64,000 nucleotides of DNA from Curtobacterium aurantiacum (GTDB taxonomy: Bacteria > Actinomycetota > Actinomycetes > Actinomycetales > Microbacteriaceae), in assembly GCF_018598555.1 (NCBI RefSeq), contig NZ_JAHEWN010000003.1:186001-250000 (forward strand), written 5' to 3'. Both the position numbers and the translations under genes were made by a program. The stretch's first letter is position 1. The number at the start of each line of letters is the position of its first letter. Shown in pieces: positions 34,259 through 43,701 of the stretch. Below the pieces are notes generated by a model. That model did not search any database, was not told the DNA's origin, and saw only the letters and a list, made by a program, of their open reading frames with translations.

Positions 34259-35163
34259 TGGGCGGCGCAGGCGCGGTGCTCGGGGTCGACGTCGGCGGCA
34301 CGGGCATCAAGGCCCGGCTGACGGATGCCGAAGGACTCGTCCTCGACGAGACCCGGGTACCGACGCCTCGCGACGACCCGGACGCCGGACGGCTCGCCAC
34401 GGTCGTCGCCGAACTGGCTGTACGGGCCTCGCAGCGTGCGCCGCTCGGGGCGATCGGACTGGTGACCCCGGGGGTCGTCGACGAGACCCGCGGCACCGTG
34501 GTCCTGTCGGTCAACCTCGGATGGCGGGACGTGCCCGTGCGTGGCGTCGTCCGCGCCGAACTCCTGCGTCGGGGGATCGACGTCCCGCTCGCCTTCGGCC
34601 ACGACGTCCGCGCCGGCGCACTGGCCGAGGTCCGCGCCGGCGACCCCGAACTCGCTCGGGGGTCGGTCTCCTTCGTGCCGGTCGGCACCGGGCTCGCGAG
34701 CGCCCTGGTGGTCGACGGCGTCGTCGTCCCCGGCGGTGGTTGGGCCGGGGAGATCGGACAGGTCCGGATCCAGAGCGGGGCGCACGCGGGCAGCCGCGTC
34801 GAGGAGATCGCGTCCGCCGGGGGAGTCGCACGCCGTGCCGGGGCTCCGTCCGCGCATGCCGTGATGCTCCGGGTCCGCGACGGCGACCCCGCAGCCACCG
34901 CCGTCTGGGACGACTGCGTCGGGGTGCTCGCCGATGCCCTCGCCTGGACCACCGCGGTCGCCGGCTGCCACACGATCATCGTCGGCGGGGGACTCGCCGA
35001 GTCCGGCCCGCTGCTGCTCGACCCGCTGCGCGCCGCCGTGACGGCACGCCTCCAGGGCGTCCGCGTCCCCGTCATCGCCCCGGCCCGGCACGGCGATGCA
35101 GCCGGTGCCATCGGCGCGGGGCTCCTCGCACGGGCACTGCTCGACACGGGGGTCCTGCTGTGA
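34258..35163 (+). CDS. ROK-family sugar kinase without the zinc motif
   Basis: 301 residues. The ATP-binding N-terminus is GVDVGGTGIKARLTD; FGHDVRAGALAEVRAGD contains the catalytic Asp, and GWAGEIGQVRIQSGAHAGSR occupies the place of the zinc-binding region. The usual CxCGxxGC cluster is missing there. ROK kinases phosphorylate N-acetyl-hexosamines or glucose; AgaK of N-acetylgalactosamine pathways belongs here. Start overlaps the SIS stop, and its stop overlaps nagA (GTGA). Confidence 0.87.
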   Translation: MGGAGAVLGVDVGGTGIKARLTDAEGLVLDETRVPTPRDDPDAGRLATVVAELAVRASQRAPLGAIGLVTPGVVDETRGTVVLSVNLGWRDVPVRGVVRAELLRRGIDVPLAFGHDVRAGALAEVRAGDPELARGSVSFVPVGTGLASALVVDGVVVPGGGWAGEIGQVRIQSGAHAGSRVEEIASAGGVARRAGAPSAHAVMLRVRDGDPAATAVWDDCVGVLADALAWTTAVAGCHTIIVGGGLAESGPLLLDPLRAAVTARLQGVRVPVIAPARHGDAAGAIGAGLLARALLDTGVLL

Positions 35164-36278
35164 CGACCCTCGTCCGCGCCCCGCGCATCGTGACGGCCGG
35201 AGCCGACCTGCACGACGGCTGGCTCGTCATCGGCGACGACGACACCGTCCTGGCGACCGGCACCGGGTCCCCGATGCGCACGGACACCGCCGTCACGGTC
35301 GACGGCGCGGTCCTTCCGGGGTTCGTCGACCTGCACGCCCACGGGGCCCTGGGACACGACTTCGCCGGGTGCTCCGCCGAGGACGCCCGCGCCGCCGCAG
35401 CGCACCACCGGTCGCGCGGCACCACCACCCTGGTCGGGTCCGTCGCCACGGGGGAGCGCGCGGACACCGTCGCAGCCCTCACACGACTCCGGCCGCTCGT
35501 GGCGGACGGCACGCTCGCCGGACTGCACCTGGAGGGGCCGTGGCTCGCTCCGGCCCGGCGCGGGGCTCACCGCGTCGACCTGCTGCACGCACCGGAGCCG
35601 GCCGAGGTCGACGCCTACTGCGACGCAGCGGACGGCGCACTGCGGATCGTCACGCTGGCGCCGGAGCTCCCGGGTGCACTCGACGCCGTCGCCCGTTTCG
35701 TCGCGGCCGGGGTCGTCGTCGCCATCGGCCACACCGACGCCACCGCCGAGCAGACCCGCCGCGCGATCGACGCCGGCGCCTCGCTCGTCACCCACCTGTT
35801 CAACGGGATGCCGCCGCTCCACCACCGTGCACCCGGGCCGGTCGGGGTCGCCCTGTCCGACGACCGTGTGCTGCTCGAGTGCATCGTCGACGGGCACCAC
35901 CTCGACCCCGTGACGGTCACGGTCGTCCAGCGCAGCGCCCCGGGTCGGATGGTCCTGGTCTCCGACGCGATGGCCGCGACCGGTTGCCCGGACGGCGCAT
36001 ACACGGTCGCCGGGTCGGCAGTGTCCGTCCGTGACGGTGTCGCCGTCCTCGCCGACGGCTCCTCGCTGGCGGGCAGCACGATCACGGTCGCCGACGCCGT
36101 CCGCCACCTGGTCGAGGCGGGGACACCCCTTCCCGAGGTCGTGGCCGCGTCCGCGGGGCGTGCGGCGCAGCTGCTCGGGTCGCCGGCACCGCTCAGCGTG
36201 GGTGCCCCGGCGGACCTGCTCGTGGTCGACCCGGTGCACGGCAGTGTCCGAGCCCTGCCGACGGCGGTGGTCGCGTGA
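35160..36278 (+). CDS. nagA: N-acetylhexosamine-6-phosphate deacetylase
   Basis: 372 residues from a GTG overlapping the ROK stop. Amidohydrolase signatures: PGFVDLHAHGALGHDF, HLEGPWL (metal Glu), IGHTDATAEQ, HLFNGMPPLHHR and catalytic Asp in VSDAMAATG. It removes acetate from GlcNAc-6-P or GalNAc-6-P; sequence alone does not separate the two. A longer in-frame reading into the ROK gene was rejected. Confidence 0.92.
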   Translation: MTTLVRAPRIVTAGADLHDGWLVIGDDDTVLATGTGSPMRTDTAVTVDGAVLPGFVDLHAHGALGHDFAGCSAEDARAAAAHHRSRGTTTLVGSVATGERADTVAALTRLRPLVADGTLAGLHLEGPWLAPARRGAHRVDLLHAPEPAEVDAYCDAADGALRIVTLAPELPGALDAVARFVAAGVVVAIGHTDATAEQTRRAIDAGASLVTHLFNGMPPLHHRAPGPVGVALSDDRVLLECIVDGHHLDPVTVTVVQRSAPGRMVLVSDAMAATGCPDGAYTVAGSAVSVRDGVAVLADGSSLAGSTITVADAVRHLVEAGTPLPEVVAASAGRAAQLLGSPAPLSVGAPADLLVVDPVHGSVRALPTAVVA

Positions 36279-37252
36279 TCCTCGTCGTCACCCCGAACCC
36301 GGCGGTCGACGTGACCTACCGGGTCGCCGAACAGCGCATCGGCGAGACCCAGCGCGTGCTCGAGGTCCAGCGGCGACCCGGCGGCAAAGGGCTGAACGTC
36401 GGCCGGGTCCTCGCGGCCACCGGAGTCCCGACCCACGCCGTGCTGCCCCTCGGCGGCGACGGCGGGCGCTGGATCAGCCACACCCTCGACGCCCTCGGAC
36501 TCGCCCACACCGACGTCGACGTGCTCGGCGAGACCCGCACGACCGTGACGGTGGTGGACGACCTCGTACACCCGACGATGTTCGGTGAGCCCGGACCCGT
36601 GCTCAGCCCGCACGAGTGGGACTCGGTCACCACCGCGGTCGGAACGCTGCTCGACGGCGGTGCATCCGGTGCCCTCTACGCCACTGCCCTGGTCGTGTCC
36701 GGTTCCCTGCCCCGGGACACCGATCCCGCGGTCGTCGCCCGGTGGGTCGCCGCCGCTCGCCGCCGTGGCGTCCCCTCCGTGGTCGACTGCTCCGGTGCGG
36801 CACTGGTGGCAGCCGCTTCGGCCGGCGTGACCGTCTGCAAGCCCAACCGCGAGGAACTGCTCGACGCCACCGGCACCGACGACGAACGCGCCGGGGCACT
36901 CCGTCTCCTCGGACTCGGCGCGACCGTCGTCGTGGTCTCACGCGGCTCGGAGGGCATCGCCGCCCACACCACCCAGCACGTCCTCGAGGTCCCGGCGGTC
37001 GCGGGGGTCTCGGGCAACCCGACCGGTGCCGGTGACGCCGCGACCGCCGGGCTCGTCCGTGCCCTCACGAGTGCCGAGACCGACATCGCAACCGACGACG
37101 CGACCCTGCTCCGCGCACTGCGGTCGGCCGCAGCGTTCGGGGCCGCCGCCGTCCTCCGACCGGTGGCGGGCGAGGTCGACCCGGCCGACGTCGACCGGTT
37201 CCTGTCCACCCCGCCCGATCCCGCCCACGACCGAACGAGGACCCCAGCATGA
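36275..37252 (+). CDS. PfkB-family hexose-phosphate kinase (tagatose-6-P/fructose-1-P kinase type)
   Basis: 325 residues from a GTG overlapping the nagA stop. VTPNPAVDVTYRV and RPGGKGLNVGRVLAATG are the sugar-binding N-terminal motifs of the LacC/FruK group, and SGNPTGAGDAATAGL is the PfkB signature with the catalytic base Asp. The predicted product, with an aldolase next door, is a ketohexose 1,6-bisphosphate. Its stop overlaps the aldolase start (ATGA). Confidence 0.9.
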   Translation: MILVVTPNPAVDVTYRVAEQRIGETQRVLEVQRRPGGKGLNVGRVLAATGVPTHAVLPLGGDGGRWISHTLDALGLAHTDVDVLGETRTTVTVVDDLVHPTMFGEPGPVLSPHEWDSVTTAVGTLLDGGASGALYATALVVSGSLPRDTDPAVVARWVAAARRRGVPSVVDCSGAALVAAASAGVTVCKPNREELLDATGTDDERAGALRLLGLGATVVVVSRGSEGIAAHTTQHVLEVPAVAGVSGNPTGAGDAATAGLVRALTSAETDIATDDATLLRALRSAAAFGAAAVLRPVAGEVDPADVDRFLSTPPDPAHDRTRTPA

Positions 37253-38085
37253 TCACCGACCTCGCCCTCACCGGCCTGCTCGACACCGCCCGCTCGGCCC
37301 GCCGCGGCGTCGGCGCGTTCAACGTCGTCCTGCTCGAGCACGCCGAGGCGATCGTGTCCGGCGCCGAACTGGCCGGACTGCCGGTCATCCTGCAGATCAG
37401 TGAGAACTGCGTCCGCTACCACGGCGGTCTCGCACCGATCACGACCGCGACCCAGGCCATCGCCCGCGCCGCCGACGTCGAGGTCCTCGTGCACCTCGAC
37501 CACATCGAGGACCCGGAACTCGTCGTCGCCGGGGTCGACCTCGGCGTCGACTCGATCATGTACGACGGTTCGCACCTGGACTTCGCGGCCAACGTGGCTG
37601 CGACCCGCGAACTCGCCGAGCGCTGCCACGTCGCCGGTGTCGGGATCGAGGCGGAGCTCGGTGAGGTCGGCGGCAAGGACGGCGTGCACGCGCCGGGCGT
37701 CCGGACCGATCCGACCGACGCCGCCGCGTTCGTGGCCGACACCGGGGTCGATGCCCTGGCGGTCGCGGTGGGGACCTCGCACGCGATGCAGACGCGCGAG
37801 GCCTCGGTGGACCGTGACCTCGTCGAGCGGCTCCGTGCCACGGTGCCGGTGCCGCTCGTGCTGCACGGGTCCTCGGGTCTGTCCGACGACGAACTCCGCG
37901 GCGCCGTGCACGCCGGGATGACGAAGATCAACATCTCGACGCACCTGAACGGCCTGTTCACCCGGGCGCTCCGTACCGTGCTCGACGAGCGGCCGGACGT
38001 CGTCGACCCGCGCAAGTACGTGTCGGCGGGCCGCGACGCGATCGCCACCGAGACCGCACGGCTGCTGACGCTCCTGCACGCCTGA
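37249..38085 (+). CDS. class II ketose-bisphosphate aldolase (GatY/KbaY/Fba type)
   Basis: 278 residues. Zinc ligands of class II aldolases are in HLDHIEDPE, GIEAELGEVGGKDG and LHGSSGLSDDELRGAV; KINISTHLNG is the phosphate-binding end. It splits tagatose- or fructose-1,6-bisphosphate into DHAP and glyceraldehyde-3-P, the last step of the operon. Sixteen bases separate its stop from the convergent sdaA stop. Confidence 0.92.
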   Translation: MITDLALTGLLDTARSARRGVGAFNVVLLEHAEAIVSGAELAGLPVILQISENCVRYHGGLAPITTATQAIARAADVEVLVHLDHIEDPELVVAGVDLGVDSIMYDGSHLDFAANVAATRELAERCHVAGVGIEAELGEVGGKDGVHAPGVRTDPTDAAAFVADTGVDALAVAVGTSHAMQTREASVDRDLVERLRATVPVPLVLHGSSGLSDDELRGAVHAGMTKINISTHLNGLFTRALRTVLDERPDVVDPRKYVSAGRDAIATETARLLTLLHA

Positions 38086-38101
38086 GGCGCGACCGCGACG
38101 C

Positions 38102-39523
38102 TCAGCAGAGCGGGACGTTCACCGCGAGCCCGCCCATCGCGGTCTCCTTGTACTTCGACGACATGTCCGCCCCGGTCTGCCGCATCGTCTCGACGACCTG
38201 GTCGAGCGAGACGTGGTGCACCCCGTCGCCGCGCAGGGCCATCCGTGCGGCGTTGACGGCCTTGTTCGCGGCGATCGCGTTCCGCTCGATGCACGGGATC
38301 TGCACGAGGCCGCCGATCGGGTCGCAGGTCAGCCCGAGGTTGTGCTCCATCGCGATCTCGGCGGCGTTCTCGACCTGCTCCGGGGTGCCGCCGAGGACCT
38401 CGGCGAGCCCGGCCGCGGCCATCGAGGCGGCCGACCCGACCTCGCCCTGGCACCCGACCTCGGCTCCGGAGATCGACGCCCGTTCCTTGTAGATCGACCC
38501 GATCGCCCCGGCGGTGAGCAGGAACCGGACCACGGCGTCGTCCCGCTCCGCCGTGGAGGCCCCGGAGACCGTCGGCACGTAGGTGAGCACGTAGTACAGC
38601 ACCGCGGGGATGATGCCGGCGGCGCCGTTCGTCGGGGCGGTGACGACGCGGCCACCGGTGGCGTTCTCCTCGTTGACGGCCATGGCGACGAGGTTCACCC
38701 ACTCCATCGCGAACAGCGGGTCGTGGTCGGGGTCCTCGCGGGTGAGCTGCTCGTACCAGGTGGCGGCTCGACGTCGGACGTCGAGCCCGCCGGGCAGGCA
38801 GCCACCGCGGAGCACGGAGCGCTCGACGCACGACTCCATCACACCGTGGATGCCGAGCAGCCCGGAGCGGACCTCGGGGACCGAGCGGGTGACGGCCTCG
38901 TTGGCGAGCGCGACACCGCTGATCGGCAGGCCCGAGCGCGCACAGGCGGCGAGCAGCTCGGCACCGCTCGAGAACGGGTACGGCACGGTGTCGTCCACGG
39001 GGATGGCGGCCCCGGCGACAGCGGCCGACGCGCCGTCGGCATCCGTGCGGCCCCGGGGTTCGGCATCCTCGTCCCGGGCGATGAACCCACCGCCGATCGA
39101 GTAGTACGTCTCGTCGGCCAGGTCGGCGCCCGCGGCGTCACGGGCGCGCAGCCGCATGGCGTTGGGGTGTCGGGGCAGCATCGTCAGGGGGTGCAGGACG
39201 ATGTCGGCGAGGCGGAACGGCACGGTCGCACCACCGTCGAGCCGCAGGACACCGTCGCGCTCGAGGGTCTCGAGCGCGAGGACCATCGCATCGGGGTCGA
39301 CGGTCTCCGGGTGCGACCCCATGAGCCCGGCGACGACGGCGCCGAGGGTGCCGTGACCCTGCCCGGTCGATGCGAGGGACCCGTACAGGTCGACCACGAC
39401 GGACGCGACCGGGAGGTCACGGACGAGGGCGGCGAACTCGGCACCGGCCCGCATCGGCCCGACGGTGTGCGAGCTCGAGGGGCCGACACCGACGCTGAAC
39501 AGATCGAAGACGGAGACCGGCAC
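38102..39523 (-). CDS. sdaA: L-serine ammonia-lyase (single-chain, iron-sulfur)
   Basis: 473 residues from a GTG. The beta domain begins [20 protein letters not shown] and the alpha domain has [16 protein letters not shown]. The 4Fe-4S cysteines are in [22 protein letters not shown] and [10 protein letters not shown]. It deaminates L-serine to pyruvate and ammonia. Monocistronic, convergent with the aldolase gene. Confidence 0.95.
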   Translation of the reverse strand: MPVSVFDLFSVGVGPSSSHTVGPMRAGAEFAALVRDLPVASVVVDLYGSLASTGQGHGTLGAVVAGLMGSHPETVDPDAMVLALETLERDGVLRLDGGATVPFRLADIVLHPLTMLPRHPNAMRLRARDAAGADLADETYYSIGGGFIARDEDAEPRGRTDADGASAAVAGAAIPVDDTVPYPFSSGAELLAACARSGLPISGVALANEAVTRSVPEVRSGLLGIHGVMESCVERSVLRGGCLPGGLDVRRRAATWYEQLTREDPDHDPLFAMEWVNLVAMAVNEENATGGRVVTAPTNGAAGIIPAVLYYVLTYVPTVSGASTAERDDAVVRFLLTAGAIGSIYKERASISGAEVGCQGEVGSAASMAAAGLAEVLGGTPEQVENAAEIAMEHNLGLTCDPIGGLVQIPCIERNAIAANKAVNAARMALRGDGVHHVSLDQVVETMRQTGADMSSKYKETAMGGLAVNVPLC

Positions 39524-39579
39524 GCGGCCACACTAACCCGTCCGGACGGCGCGGTGCCCAGCGCCCGGCGCGGAAGGAC

Positions 39580-39774
39580 TCAGCGCCGACGGCCACCCTC
39601 GGGCGGCATCACGAACCACAGCACGACGTAGGCGATCCACAGCGGTCCGGGGAAGAAGCTCAGGATGACCCAGACCACCCGGAGCAGCGTGCGGGACAGG
39701 TTGAAGCGGTCGGCGAGACCGGCGCAGACACCGGCGAGGAGACGACCGTTGCGGGGACGGGAGAGTGTGCTCAT
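39580..39774 (-). CDS. PspC-domain membrane protein
   Basis: 64 residues. LSRPRNGRLLAGVCAGLADR and FNLSRTLLRVVWVILSFF form the PspC domain, with a short hydrophobic C-terminal helix ending VMPPEGGRRR. PspC proteins take part in envelope-stress responses. The ATG at 39774 (MSTLSRP) matches the family start. Confidence 0.88.
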   Translation of the reverse strand: MSTLSRPRNGRLLAGVCAGLADRFNLSRTLLRVVWVILSFFPGPLWIAYVVLWFVMPPEGGRRR

Positions 39775-39866
39775 GGGGACGACGCTACGCAACCCCGCCG
39801 ACCCCGCGCATCCGGGGCGCACCCCGAGTGTGGTGGGGGAAACCCCCGGGTCCGCCGGGCGGACGA

Positions 39867-40793
39867 TCAGGGGATGAGGACGATCTTGCCGCGGGTGTGG
39901 CCCTGCTCGAGCTCAGCGAAGGCGTCCTGCACGCGGTCGAGCGGGTAGGTCGCGGCGACGGGCACCTCGATCGCGCCGTTCGCGACCTCGAGCGCGAGCG
40001 CCCCGAGGATCTCCGGGTCGGCGGTGTCCGCGCTGCCCGAGGTCTTCGCCCCGACCTCGGCGGCCTCGTCGAACGCGATGATCGTCTCGATGCGGTCGAC
40101 CGGTACCCCGAGGGCGATGCCGAGCCGGACGTACTCGGCGCCGTGGGTGTCGATCACCGCGTCGACGCCGTTCGTCGCGAGTTCGGTGATGCGCTCCTGC
40201 AGCCCGTCGCCGTACGCGACCGGCCGCGCACGCTTGGAGCGGAGCCACTCGTGGTTCGCCTCGGACGCGACGGCGATGACGTCGATGCCCTCGTTCGCGA
40301 GCAGCTGGGTGACGAAGCCGCCCACCCCACCGGCGGCGCCGGACACCACGACGGTCTCGCCGGGACGCGGATCCACGGCGCGGACGGCGGCGGCCGCGGT
40401 GGTCGCGACCACGTCGAGCCCGCCGGCGACGGTCCAGTCGAGCAAGCGAGGCTTCTGCACGACCTGGACGGCCGGCACGGAGACGTACTCGGCCTGGCTC
40501 GCACGGTCCCACGACCAGCCGATGACCTCTTCGCCCTCGTCGACGCCGTCGACCTCGGCGCCGACGGCCACGACGATGCCGGCGAAGTCGGTGCCCTGCC
40601 CGGACGGGAGGTCGCCGCCGAACGCGCCCTGGCGGATCGCCGACTCGCCGGGGTTGATGCCCGCCGCGCGCACGCGGACGAGCACCCGACCGGGCGACAC
40701 CTCGGGGACGGGCACCTCGGCGACGTGCAGGACCGATCGGTCACCCCACTCGTCGAAGCGGACAGCGCGCATGGTCTCCGGGATCTCAGTCAT
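39867..40793 (-). CDS. MDR-superfamily NADP-dependent quinone-type oxidoreductase
   Basis: 308 residues. The GroES-like N-terminal part (VPVPEVSPGRVLVRVRAAGI, NPGES) is followed by the Rossmann motif VVSGAAGGVGGFVTQLL. No zinc-binding Cys cluster, so it is a quinone-oxidoreductase-type enzyme rather than an alcohol dehydrogenase. ATG 40793 begins MTEIPETMRAV. Divergent from the shikimate-dehydrogenase-like gene 79 bases away. Confidence 0.9.
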   Translation of the reverse strand: MTEIPETMRAVRFDEWGDRSVLHVAEVPVPEVSPGRVLVRVRAAGINPGESAIRQGAFGGDLPSGQGTDFAGIVVAVGAEVDGVDEGEEVIGWSWDRASQAEYVSVPAVQVVQKPRLLDWTVAGGLDVVATTAAAAVRAVDPRPGETVVVSGAAGGVGGFVTQLLANEGIDVIAVASEANHEWLRSKRARPVAYGDGLQERITELATNGVDAVIDTHGAEYVRLGIALGVPVDRIETIIAFDEAAEVGAKTSGSADTADPEILGALALEVANGAIEVPVAATYPLDRVQDAFAELEQGHTRGKIVLIP

Positions 40794-40872
40794 CACCCCC
40801 GACGCTACCCCGGAGCGCCGCGACCGGTCCGTGTGGACCGCTCCATCGTTGGGGGAGTGGGAGACTGTGGAC

Positions 40873-41691
40873 ATGCCCATCCTGAACAAGGACATGCGGG
40901 TCTGCATGTCGCTGGCCGCCCGACCGAGCAACATCGGCACCCGGTTCCACAACTTCCTGTACGACGAGCTGGGGCTCAACTTCCTGTACAAGGCGTTCAC
41001 CACGACCGACCTGCCGGGCGCCGTCGCCGGCATCCGCGCGCTCGGGATCCGCGGCTGCTCGGTGTCGATGCCCTTCAAGGAGGCGATCATCCCGCTCGTC
41101 GACCACATCGAGGACTCCGCCGCCGCCATCCAGTCGGTCAACACGGTCGTGAACGACGACGGTGTGCTCACCGCGTCGAACACCGACTACGAGGCGATCG
41201 CCGCGCTCCTCGGCTCCCACCGGGTCGACCCCACGTCGCGCGTGCTGCTCCGTGGTTCCGGCGGCATGGCCAAGGCCGTCACCGCGGCGTTCCGTGGTGC
41301 CGGCTTCGACCGGTTGACGGTCGTCGCCCGGAACGAGCAGACCGGCCCGGCGCTCGCGTCGCAGTACGGCTACGAGTGGGTCGCCGAGGAACGCGAGGCG
41401 GGGGAGACGGACCTGGTCGTCAACGTCACCCCGCTCGGCATGCGCGGCGATCAGCAGGACGCGCTCGCCTTCGCGCCGGAACGGATCGAGGCCGCACACA
41501 CCGTCTTCGACGTGGTCGCGTTCCCGTCGGAGACCCCGCTCGTGCGCGCAGGCCGCGATGCCGGCAAGCACGTCATCACCGGCGCCGAGGTCATCGCCCT
41601 GCAGGCGGCGCGCCAGTTCGAGCGGTACACAGGCGTCACCCTGACCGACGACCAGGTGGCGCGCGCCAGCGAGTTCTCGCGGGCTGAGTAG
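40873..41691 (+). CDS. shikimate 5-dehydrogenase-family oxidoreductase
   Basis: 272 residues. Substrate-domain motif GCSVSMPFKEAIIPLVD includes the catalytic Lys; NTVVNDDGVLTASNTDYEAI includes the Asp partner; GSGGMAKAVTAAF is the nucleotide loop. The start MPILNKDMRVCMSLAARPSN differs from AroE, placing it among YdiB-like paralogues whose substrate is often unknown. A large palindromic terminator follows. Confidence 0.85.
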   Translation: MPILNKDMRVCMSLAARPSNIGTRFHNFLYDELGLNFLYKAFTTTDLPGAVAGIRALGIRGCSVSMPFKEAIIPLVDHIEDSAAAIQSVNTVVNDDGVLTASNTDYEAIAALLGSHRVDPTSRVLLRGSGGMAKAVTAAFRGAGFDRLTVVARNEQTGPALASQYGYEWVAEEREAGETDLVVNVTPLGMRGDQQDALAFAPERIEAAHTVFDVVAFPSETPLVRAGRDAGKHVITGAEVIALQAARQFERYTGVTLTDDQVARASEFSRAE

Positions 41692-41707
41692 TCGACGCAC
41701 CCACAGG

Positions 41708-41753
41708 ACGGACGGGAGGCCCGTGGCGACGCCGCCACGGGCCTCCCGTCCGT
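41708..41753. terminator. 22-bp palindromic bidirectional terminator (mini-element with 106-bp element ends)
   Basis: A perfect stem with a 4-base loop between two convergent genes (stops at 41691 and 41767). Its ends, ACGGACGGGAGG and CCTCCCGTCCGT, are identical to those of the 106-bp elements at 48517 and 60333, but the interior is just GCCCGTGGCG and its complement. No T-run. Very stable in RNA on either strand. Confidence 0.8.
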
Positions 41754-41766
41754 CTGCTGGGACGTC

Positions 41767-42210
41767 TCAGGCGTTGGCCGCGCGCCCGACGGACACCCAC
41801 TCGAGGCGGCGGAGCGTCTCGCGGTTGCGGATCCAGATGAGCGGCTGCATCAGGAAGTCGGGCACGTACGAGCCCGGACCGGCCACGGCGTTCTCCACGA
41901 TCGTGACCTTGCAGCCGTGCCGGTGCGGCTCGACCGTGAGTTCGACGCGGGCTTCACCGATCGGCCAGCCCCGGGGCTGGATGACCATGCGGTGCGGCGG
42001 CTCCCAGACGAGCGAGGTGGTGACGTCGTTGATCACGATCGGCCACGCGCCGAACGAGTGGTGCAGCCGGGCGCCCACCTGGGGCCACTCGGACTCCTCC
42101 CGGCGCATGCGCGAGGCCCCGACCACCCAGGTCGTGTAGAGCCAGCCGTCCGCGAGCACGTCGAAGACGGCTTCGGGGCGGCAGTGCAGGATGCGGACGT
42201 TCTTCGCCAT
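41767..42210 (-). CDS. SRPBCC-family (START-like) protein
   Basis: 147 residues. ILHCRPEAVFDVLADGWLYT and TSLVWEPPHRMVIQPRGWPI are typical of polyketide-cyclase/dehydrase-like START proteins with a lipid-binding cavity. It lies 6 bases downstream of the FAD oxidoreductase gene and is presumably cotranscribed, perhaps binding the same hydrophobic substrate. Confidence 0.85.
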   Translation of the reverse strand: MAKNVRILHCRPEAVFDVLADGWLYTTWVVGASRMRREESEWPQVGARLHHSFGAWPIVINDVTTSLVWEPPHRMVIQPRGWPIGEARVELTVEPHRHGCKVTIVENAVAGPGSYVPDFLMQPLIWIRNRETLRRLEWVSVGRAANA

Positions 42211-42216
42211 GGTGGA

Positions 42217-43662
42217 TCAGCCTTCCGGGGTGAGGTCGACGTCCTCCGGCAGCCCGAAGGTGTGCCGGAGAGCGCTCTTCGCGGCGTGCCACCCGGCCAT
42301 GCCGTGCACACCGGGGCCGGGGGCGGACGACTCGGAGCACAGGTACATGCCGCCGCCCATCCGCCACGGGTCACTGGACAGGACGGGCCGCTTGACGAGC
42401 TGCCAGAAGCTCGCGGCACCGGCGGCGATGTCGCCACCGACGTAGTTCGGGTTGTACTCGCCCATCTGCACGGCGGTGCGGGAGCTCGACGACAGGATCG
42501 CGTCGCGGAACCCCGGCGCGAACCGCTCGATCTGGCGGGTGACGGCCTCGGTCGGGTCGACGTCCGACCCCGCGGGGACGTGCGCGTAGGCCCAGAAGAC
42601 GTGCTTGCCCTTCGGGGCGCGGGTCGGGTCCACCACGGTCGGCTCCGCGCCGAGCACGTACGGGCGCTCGGCGTGCTGGCCGTGCGCCACGGCACGTTCG
42701 GCGGCCGCGATCTCCTGGCGGGTCCCGCCGATGTGCACGGTCCCGGCCTTCCGCAGCGACTCGTTGGTCCACGGCACCGGGTCGGACAGCGCGAAGTCGA
42801 CCTTCGCCGCGGCGTTGCCGAACCGGAAGCGTCGCAGTGCACCGCGCTTCGGGGTCGGGATCTGCTTGCCCGCGATCCGGAGCATGCCGGGCACGCTCGT
42901 GTCGAACAGCACCGCCTTCGCCGGGGTGAGGTCACCGAGCGCTCGGACCTCCTGCCCGGTGACGATACGGCCGCCGTGCGCCACGAGGTCGGCGGCGAGC
43001 GCGTCGACGATCGCCTGGCTGCCGCCGATCGGTACTGGCCAGCCGCGGGCGTGCGCGTAGGAGCCGAGCGACAGTGCCGCCGCCGCGGTGGACAAGGACG
43101 GCAGGTGCTGGATCGAGTGCGCCGCGACGCCGGACACCATCGCCGGGGCGGCCTCGCCGCGGAAGCGCAGGTTCCACGCGGCGGTGCCCTGCTCGAGCGC
43201 CCGCAGACCGAAGCGCAGGACCGTCAGGGGGTGCCGCGGCACGTGCAGGAGCGCGTCGGTCGCGAAGTCGGCGACCTGGTCGGCGTTCCGGGACAGCGGC
43301 GCCATCAGTTGCTTGAAGGCCGGTCCGTCGACACCGAGTTCAGCGGCGGTGCGGTCGAGGTCCTGGTACGCGATGCCCGCGCGGCCGCCGTCGAGCGGGT
43401 GGCCGTACTGCACCTCGGGCAGGCGGAGCTCGATGCGCTCCTCCATGCGGAACAGCCGGAAGAACTCGGACTGCAGGGCCATCGGGTGCACGGCGGAGCA
43501 GACGTCGTGCAGGAAGCCGGGCAGGGTGAGCTCGGCCGTGCGGGCGCCGCCGCCGATCGTGTCGTTCCGTTCGACGACCTCGACCGACAGTCCGGCGCGC
43601 GCGAGCGTCACCGCTGCCGCGAGCCCGTTGGGTCCGGCACCGACGACCACCGCATCAACCAT
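42217..43662 (-). CDS. phytoene-desaturase-like FAD oxidoreductase
   Basis: 481 residues. The dinucleotide motif is [20 protein letters not shown], followed by [14 protein letters not shown]. The C-terminal region ([18 protein letters not shown]) matches the CrtI/carotenoid-isomerase-like group of unknown substrate. It is paired with the SRPBCC gene. Confidence 0.88.
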   Translation of the reverse strand: MVDAVVVGAGPNGLAAAVTLARAGLSVEVVERNDTIGGGARTAELTLPGFLHDVCSAVHPMALQSEFFRLFRMEERIELRLPEVQYGHPLDGGRAGIAYQDLDRTAAELGVDGPAFKQLMAPLSRNADQVADFATDALLHVPRHPLTVLRFGLRALEQGTAAWNLRFRGEAAPAMVSGVAAHSIQHLPSLSTAAAALSLGSYAHARGWPVPIGGSQAIVDALAADLVAHGGRIVTGQEVRALGDLTPAKAVLFDTSVPGMLRIAGKQIPTPKRGALRRFRFGNAAAKVDFALSDPVPWTNESLRKAGTVHIGGTRQEIAAAERAVAHGQHAERPYVLGAEPTVVDPTRAPKGKHVFWAYAHVPAGSDVDPTEAVTRQIERFAPGFRDAILSSSSRTAVQMGEYNPNYVGGDIAAGAASFWQLVKRPVLSSDPWRMGGGMYLCSESSAPGPGVHGMAGWHAAKSALRHTFGLPEDVDLTPEG

Positions 43663-43701
43663 GCACCGAGCCTAGGGACTCGTGACTGCGTGTGGTGTCG
43701 G

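Noticed and set aside
39765..41687. 640-codon plus-strand frame over the oxidoreductase and shikimate-dehydrogenase genes
   Set aside because: Antisense/out-of-frame over two well supported genes.
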